Positions 59,244 to 64,000 of a stretch of DNA of 64,000 nt are shown here, piece by piece. Position 1 is the first letter of the stretch. Every line of letters begins with the position of its first letter. Both the position numbers and the translations under genes were made by a program. Where the stretch lies: positions 186,001 through 250,000 of the forward strand of contig CAZWSX010000002.1 of NCBI GenBank assembly GCA_964636985.1, read 5' to 3'. The notes under the pieces were generated by a model. It was not told where the DNA came from. It saw only the letters and a program-made list of their open reading frames with translations, and did no database searches. The DNA comes from CAZWSX01 sp964636985 (GTDB lineage: Bacteria; Planctomycetota; Planctomycetia; Pirellulales; Pirellulaceae).

Positions 59244-59599
59244 TTGCAAAAAACAAACAGTCCACCAGATTGTCAAAGATCGGTTCTGCTTTGGATTGCT
59301 GGCTCGGCTTCGGAGGTGCACATGGTCCGAAGCCGCGGAAGCGTTCCGCGCGCAGATGTGACTTAAGCACGGCGCGAGGGGCCACTCCTCTCGTGCGGAT
59401 GGAAAAAGTGCGCAGACGCGGAAGCGTGGCCCAACAGAGAGCTTCCTAAACGCGAACGTATTTCGAGGCAAGAACGTCGCGGAGGAGAGTGCGTCGCGGG
59501 GATGAGCAATCCAGGGCCGACAGGCTCGGCAGATATTACCTGGTGGCGTCAGCCACCGCCCCTCGTTTGCGCCACCGGCGACTCGGAGAATTACCTTAT
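59244..59599. other. Gene-free region of 356 nt
   Basis: No convincing gene. A palindrome CGCGGAA-GCG-TTCCGCG lies at 59334-59350, about 90 nt after the KASIII gene, and might serve as its terminator, though no T-run follows. Confidence 0.4.
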
Positions 59600-60100
59600 C
59601 TACGCACAATGCCTCTCGATACGCCGCCTCAACTCAGCAGCGCGGTCACGATGTTCAATCGGCCACTCAACGCCGTCAAGCAGATGTAAAGCCTCACCGA
59701 ATTTATTCGCCTGAAATTTCACGAGCGACATGTCAATGCGAAGCATCGGATCAGGGCATCCGTCCAACGTATCAACAATTGCCTCCGCTGTGCTCGTTTT
59801 ATTGACTCTCAAGAGGGCGACCAGACACTCATGAAGAACTTCGCGGCGAGTTGGCATCAAGGCATATGCCTTTTCAAAACTAACAGCGGATTCAACGTAA
59901 TCGTGCTTTGCTTCGTAGGCTTTTCCGAGGAACCAGTCGATTTGCCATTGATTGAGGAACTGTATTGATTCGAGAAGCCGAATCCCCTCGCTAAACTCTT
60001 CGGCATTCGGCTCTTGAGGGCGTTGGCCGTGAAAATGCAAGTACGGGAATAGAAGCTTAGCACCGCGCTTAAAAATGCCATCTGCTTCCGTTGGGGTCAT
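59600..60100 (-). CDS. TPR-like hypothetical protein
   Basis: A 166-residue cytosolic protein. The sequence WQIDWFLGKAYEAKHDYVESAVSFEKAYALMP (about residues 50-82) is one clear tetratricopeptide unit, with a second weaker one before and after it (NKFGEALHLLDGVEW). No enzymatic motif is present. The ATG at 60100, with AAGG upstream, is preferred over TTG 60118. The family is unknown. Confidence 0.6.
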   Translation of the reverse strand: MTPTEADGIFKRGAKLLFPYLHFHGQRPQEPNAEEFSEGIRLLESIQFLNQWQIDWFLGKAYEAKHDYVESAVSFEKAYALMPTRREVLHECLVALLRVNKTSTAEAIVDTLDGCPDPMLRIDMSLVKFQANKFGEALHLLDGVEWPIEHRDRAAELRRRIERHCA

Positions 60101-60156
60101 TGTTATTTGCCTTGGCAATTACGTTTGCCATTAAGTTTTGCGCGACATGTGAATCC

Positions 60157-61590
60157 CTAGCTCCAGATATCCGACGTGCAGTCGCCGCCGGGGAAGCGGA
60201 TCTCGTGGGCGCGCGAGGGGCCTTCTGGTTCCTTGCCGAAGTCGATGTGAAACTTGTCGTTCAGTTTCAGTCCGCCCTTTTCCGTGTCGCAGTCGACTCG
60301 CAGAAAGTACGAGCCGCTCTTGGCGATGTCGGGATAGAACTGGTTGTCCCAGCTTGAGAAGAGGGAACTCGTCACGTACAGCCGCTTTCCATCGAGTGAA
60401 AGCTGGAGCATTTGCGGCCCGCCGACGAGTTTCTTTCCTCGCACTTCCGGCGATTTACCGAGTAAGCCGCCGAGCCAAAGTTGGCCCGCGAGTTTGGGAT
60501 TGGCTCGGTCGCTGACATCGTATTGCCGGATATCGCCGTGGAGCCAGTTCGCGAAGTAGAGCCAGCAGTCGTCCATCGATAGCACGAGATCGGTGATGAG
60601 GCCCGGCACGGGGAACGGCCAGCCCTCGACGTCTTTGGCCTCGACTTCAATGACGGGCTTGGTCTGCCACTTGTCGCCGTCCTTGTGGAAGTGCCACATC
60701 ACGCTTGAGAGAGCTGCGCCGACGAAGCCGTGGGTGCTGTCGGGATTGTGGTGGAAGCGGATCTCGAGAGGGATTAACCCCTTCGATCCGAGATCGGCAC
60801 TCTGCGTGATCTTGCGATCCTTCCAATCCCAAAAGTGGATGTGCTGGCCGTACTTGCCGGCCTTCACGTCTTCCAATTTGAAGCCCGGACGCGTCGTGCT
60901 GGGGGCTGCCCACTCGCTGGAGAGCATCACGTTATGCCGCGGCTGGTACCAGAAGTCGTAGTTGTAGTTCATGCCGGCCGCATCTTTTTCCCAGTGGCCG
61001 ACGATCTCGAACTTTTCATCGAGCAACAGAAACCCACCCGGGCCGGCGAGTTTTTCGTTGCCGAGCATCGAGATCATGATGTTCCCATCGGCCAGGCAAT
61101 GCACGGTGTGCGGCGCCGTGAGTTTGGTTTTTCCAATCACCTCGGCCGGCTCGATGACCTTGTGCATCTTCGGCTCGCGCGGGTTCTGCATGTCGATGAT
61201 GTGAATGCGGCTGGAAACGAGGCCTGGCAGAATGAGATACCTCCGCTCGCGCTCGCCGTGGCAGCTGCCACACGCGTTCCAACCGTAGTGATGCAGCTCG
61301 TCACCGATGCTGGGCATCGGCAGACGATGGATCACTTGCGAGTACGTCTTCGAGGTGGGGTCGAGATCGATCGTCGCCAGGTAGTCTGGTTTTTTGACAG
61401 GCGTTCCGGCGTAAACGCCGACCGTATATGCCACGGTCTCGCGAGGCGATTTCATGGCCTCTTCGGGCGATGCATACGTCGCGCACGTGTCATTGCCGTG
61501 CTTGCCTGGTTCGTCGTGAGCAAAGAGATCACCCAAAGCCAAAGCAGGGACGGCGGCGGCTGACGTTTGGAGAAGTTCGCGGCGACGCAT
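60157..61590 (-). CDS. SBP56/methanethiol-oxidase-like protein with Tat-like leader
   Basis: A 477-residue protein with a twin-arginine-like leader (RRRELLQTSAAAVPALALG). The mature protein matches selenium-binding protein 56 / methanethiol oxidase: HHYGWNACGSCHGE (Cys residues proposed for metal or selenium binding), TAPHTVHCLADGNIMIS, YDFWYQPRHNVMLSSEWAAP, and IRFHHNPDSTHGFVGAALSS. These enzymes oxidise methanethiol to H2S, formaldehyde and H2O2. The start at ATG 61590 has AAGGATCG upstream. The export signal suggests a periplasmic role, which is common in bacterial MTO. Confidence 0.88.
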   Translation of the reverse strand: MRRRELLQTSAAAVPALALGDLFAHDEPGKHGNDTCATYASPEEAMKSPRETVAYTVGVYAGTPVKKPDYLATIDLDPTSKTYSQVIHRLPMPSIGDELHHYGWNACGSCHGERERRYLILPGLVSSRIHIIDMQNPREPKMHKVIEPAEVIGKTKLTAPHTVHCLADGNIMISMLGNEKLAGPGGFLLLDEKFEIVGHWEKDAAGMNYNYDFWYQPRHNVMLSSEWAAPSTTRPGFKLEDVKAGKYGQHIHFWDWKDRKITQSADLGSKGLIPLEIRFHHNPDSTHGFVGAALSSVMWHFHKDGDKWQTKPVIEVEAKDVEGWPFPVPGLITDLVLSMDDCWLYFANWLHGDIRQYDVSDRANPKLAGQLWLGGLLGKSPEVRGKKLVGGPQMLQLSLDGKRLYVTSSLFSSWDNQFYPDIAKSGSYFLRVDCDTEKGGLKLNDKFHIDFGKEPEGPSRAHEIRFPGGDCTSDIWS

Positions 61591-61806
61591 CGATCGATCC
61601 TTGTGTTGATCCAGCAAATTCACCAACGAAATAATCAACGGCAATATTGTATCTCGGCCATGCGATGGTTATCACACTGGGTATCTTATTCATCGCGGAA
61701 CTCCCGCATGTAGCGGGGGTTTCATGCGGTCGAAAGCAGTGGCCCATCAATCCGTTCTCATGGATGGGCTAAAGGGCGATCTATTCATTCGTAGCGAGGT
61801 TTCCCC

Positions 61807-64000
61807 GTGTTGCCATCGCGAGCTGTTGGTGTGCGGCTTCTCTTGATCACCATCGTTGCCTTTTTGTGGGCAACGGTTTGTTTAGGAGCGGAGCCGGACG
61901 CCGCCGCGCCGTTGCTCGACCGCTCCAAGATTCTCGAAATTCACATCGAGATGACCACCAAGGAGTACGACGCGATGCAACCGCCGCCGACTGCGTTTGG
62001 CTTCGGTGCCCCGGGAGCCGCGCCGGCGCCGCCCCCTGCTCCGCCCGACGATGGCCGCGCCCGCGAGACCAACCAATTCGGTACGTCGTTCGCCTGGGCG
62101 GAAGCCAAGTTCACCGCGCAAGGCAAGTCGCTCGACAAGGTTGGCATTCGCTACGACGGTGACTTCACGTACTTCCTCTCGGCGCAGAGCCTAAAACGCC
62201 CGCTCAAGATCGAGTTCAATCGTTTCGAGGACAAGGACTTTGAAGGCGTTACGTCGCTGCGTCTCCACTCCATGGCGCTCGATGCCTCCAAGGCCCGCGA
62301 AGTGATTGCTTTCGCGCAGATGCGCGAGATGGGAGTGATGGCCCCGCAGGCGACACTGGCCGAAGTCACGCTGACTGTTCCGGGCAAATTCGAGAAAGCT
62401 TATCTCGGTCTCTACACCGTCGTCGAAGGGATCGACTCGAAGTTTCTCGCCAAGCATCTCGGTAAAGATCAGGGGCTCTTGATGAAGCCCCGCCTGATGC
62501 GCGGGATCGATTACCTCGGCGACGATTGGAATCAGTACACGCTGCAATATGCGTCGGGCCGTGGTGCGTCGAAAGACGAAAGCAAGCGAATCATCGAGTT
62601 CGCCAAGCTGGTTCAGCAATCGTCCGAGGAGGAGTTCAACAAACGGATCGGAGAGTTTCTCGACGTCGAGGCGTTCCTGCGATTCACGGCGGCCAACGCC
62701 CTGCTCTGCAACTTGGAAAGCTTTCACGCGCTGGGAAGCAATTACCACCTTTACCTCGATTCGAAGACGGGCCGCTTCACGTTCCTGCCGGGCGACCTTG
62801 AGTTCTCCATGGCGAACTTTCTTTTGTTCGGTACGCCCGACCAGTTGATGGATTTGAGTGTGACCAAACCTTACCCAGGCGAGAATAAGTTGGTTGACCG
62901 CTTGATGGCCGTGCCGGAGATCAAGGCCAAGTATCTGGCGATGGTGAAGGATCTTGCCGCCAAGTCGTTTACCAAGGAGCAGCTGAACAAGGAGATTGAT
63001 TCGTTGGCGTCACTCTCTCAAGAATCTCGCGACAAGGAGACAAAAGCTGTAGCTGCTCGACGTGAGCCGCCCGCGTTCGGTGCGCCGCCTGGTACGCCGC
63101 AAGCTCCCGATTTGAAGACGTTTGTGGATCGCCGGCTGGCATCGATCGATTCGCAATTGAAAGGCGAATCCAAGGGCTTTGTGCCGCAGCCGTTCAGCTT
63201 TGGTTCACCCGGTGGCGGACAGGCAGCCGAATCGAAGCCGATCGATGAAGCAACGTTCCGCGAAGTCTTCGAGGCCCCGCCTGGGTTTGAAACGACGCTC
63301 TTCGCGGCTCCTCCGCAAGTCAATTCGCCCGTCGCGATTTCAGCGGCTCCCAGCGGGGAAATCTACGTCGCGGTGGACCAGCAAGGTTCGCTGGGGCGAA
63401 CGCCCGGCGGTGGGCGGATTGTACGATGCCTCGACGAGGACCGTGACGGCAAAGTCGACAAGGTGACGACGTTTGCAAAGGTCGAGCATCCGCGCGGCGT
63501 TGTGTACCGCGCTGGCAAGGTGTACGTGATGCACCCTCCGACGCTGTCGGTCTTCTACGACGATGATGGCGATGGCGTGGCCGATGGGAACAAGGTGCTG
63601 GTCACGGGACTGACGACCAATCAAATCGACGACCGCGGTGGCGATCATACGACGAACGGAGTTCGGCTAGGCATCGACGGATGGCTTTACATTGGCGTTG
63701 GCGACTACGGCATCAAGCAAGCCAAAGGAACCGATGGGAAGACGATCTCATTACGCGGCGGTGGAATTGTCCGCGTCCGCCCCGATGGCATGGAACTGGA
63801 AGTCTACTGCATGGGGCTGCGGAACCCGTTCGATATCGCCATCGATCCAATGATGAATCTCTTCACGCGCGACAACACCAACGACGGTGCCGGGTGGGAC
63901 ACACGCGTGAGTCACTTGATGCAAACGGCGCAGTACGGCTACACGCAGCTGTTTGCTAACTTCACGGACGAGACGATGCCGACGCTGGGGACATTCGGCG
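61807..64000 (+). CDS. CotH-domain protein fused to a PVC-type membrane-bound dehydrogenase domain, 3'-truncated
   Basis: At least 731 residues; the frame is open to the right edge. A signal peptide (RLLLITIVAFLWATVCLGAE) precedes a CotH kinase-like domain (about 40-420: ILEIHIEMTTKEYDAM, LKRPLKIEFNRFEDKDF, LHSMALDASKAREVIAFAQM, LPGDLEFSMANFLLF). A Pro/Gly/Ala-rich loop interrupts strand one (GAPGAAPAPPPAPP). From about residue 489 a beta-propeller dehydrogenase domain starts (FEAPPGFETTLFAAPPQ, FVVYDDDGDGVAD-like YDDDGDGVADG, YCMGLRNPFDIAID), as in Pirellula/Verrucomicrobium-type proteins. A haem domain may follow outside the window. The GTG at 61807 has GCGAGG upstream. Confidence 0.88.
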   Translation, partial: MLPSRAVGVRLLLITIVAFLWATVCLGAEPDAAAPLLDRSKILEIHIEMTTKEYDAMQPPPTAFGFGAPGAAPAPPPAPPDDGRARETNQFGTSFAWAEAKFTAQGKSLDKVGIRYDGDFTYFLSAQSLKRPLKIEFNRFEDKDFEGVTSLRLHSMALDASKAREVIAFAQMREMGVMAPQATLAEVTLTVPGKFEKAYLGLYTVVEGIDSKFLAKHLGKDQGLLMKPRLMRGIDYLGDDWNQYTLQYASGRGASKDESKRIIEFAKLVQQSSEEEFNKRIGEFLDVEAFLRFTAANALLCNLESFHALGSNYHLYLDSKTGRFTFLPGDLEFSMANFLLFGTPDQLMDLSVTKPYPGENKLVDRLMAVPEIKAKYLAMVKDLAAKSFTKEQLNKEIDSLASLSQESRDKETKAVAARREPPAFGAPPGTPQAPDLKTFVDRRLASIDSQLKGESKGFVPQPFSFGSPGGGQAAESKPIDEATFREVFEAPPGFETTLFAAPPQVNSPVAISAAPSGEIYVAVDQQGSLGRTPGGGRIVRCLDEDRDGKVDKVTTFAKVEHPRGVVYRAGKVYVMHPPTLSVFYDDDGDGVADGNKVLVTGLTTNQIDDRGGDHTTNGVRLGIDGWLYIGVGDYGIKQAKGTDGKTISLRGGGIVRVRPDGMELEVYCMGLRNPFDIAIDPMMNLFTRDNTNDGAGWDTRVSHLMQTAQYGYTQLFANFTDETMPTLGTFG

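Overview
The window reads as a chromosomal segment of a planctomycete, probably of the Pirellulaceae or a close relative. The evidence is lineage-typical families: two very large PSCyt1-DUF1549-DUF1553 cytochrome proteins, a bacterial-microcompartment shell protein, a CotH/PVC-dehydrogenase fusion, a phosphate-selective porin-like outer-membrane protein, many secreted proteins of unknown function, and gene-poor, short-operon organisation with many intergenic palindromes. No tRNA, rRNA, CRISPR array or insertion sequence was recognised. This assignment is inference from gene content, not from a marker gene.

Layout. 0-11 kb: a truncated DUF3052-like gene, a small unknown gene, an orphan tandem-BMC shell protein, an isochorismatase-ThuA fusion, hisF, a Coa1-like membrane protein, a DUF1549/DUF1553 protein and a polysaccharide deacetylase. 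This stretch also holds six copies of a dispersed repeat with a covarying central hairpin; two inverted pairs bracket a SUKH (SMI1/KNR4-like) gene. 11-14 kb: csrA, surE and a DegT-type aminotransferase. 14-17 kb: three tandem paralogues of a secreted Gly/Tyr-rich family (a fourth lies at 33 kb), joined by a conserved C-terminal domain that I do not recognise. 17-22.5 kb: two single-domain response regulators, a hybrid histidine kinase, a possible hemerythrin-like protein and a porin. 22.6-37 kb: housekeeping and metabolic genes (mgtE, VOC protein, thioesterase, glycosyltransferase, quinoprotein-like propeller, SRPBCC protein, ispD, DUF1877, dihydrouridine synthase, DUF2726, MTHFR-like protein, DUF885 peptidase).

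36.9-46.2 kb is the most notable region. Seven features run the same way: macrodomain protein, ADP-ribosylglycohydrolase, alpha-helical ARM/HEAT-like protein, a 255-nt gap with a strong nested secondary structure, a winged-helix/SWIM zinc-finger protein, a reverse transcriptase with both retron hallmarks (NAxxH and VTG), and a WGR-PARP with an intact H-Y-E triad. The ARM + WHSWIM + RT combination matches, as I remember it, the published type XIII retron architecture. The flanking ADP-ribose writer (PARP) and two candidate erasers (macrodomain, ARH) suggest an ADP-ribosylation-linked retron defence island, with the structured gap as candidate msr-msd RNA. The functional coupling is inference.

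46.2-64 kb: a MOSC protein, an RRM RNA-binding protein, a fatty-acid desaturase, a second DUF1549/DUF1553 protein, a GNAT acetyltransferase, a P1B-type metal ATPase, a DevC-like ABC permease next to an Sfp-type phosphopantetheinyl transferase and a divergent KASIII-like ketosynthase (a small lipid/polyketide-type group), a TPR-like protein, a SBP56/methanethiol-oxidase-like protein with a Tat-like leader, and a CotH-dehydrogenase fusion that runs off the right edge.
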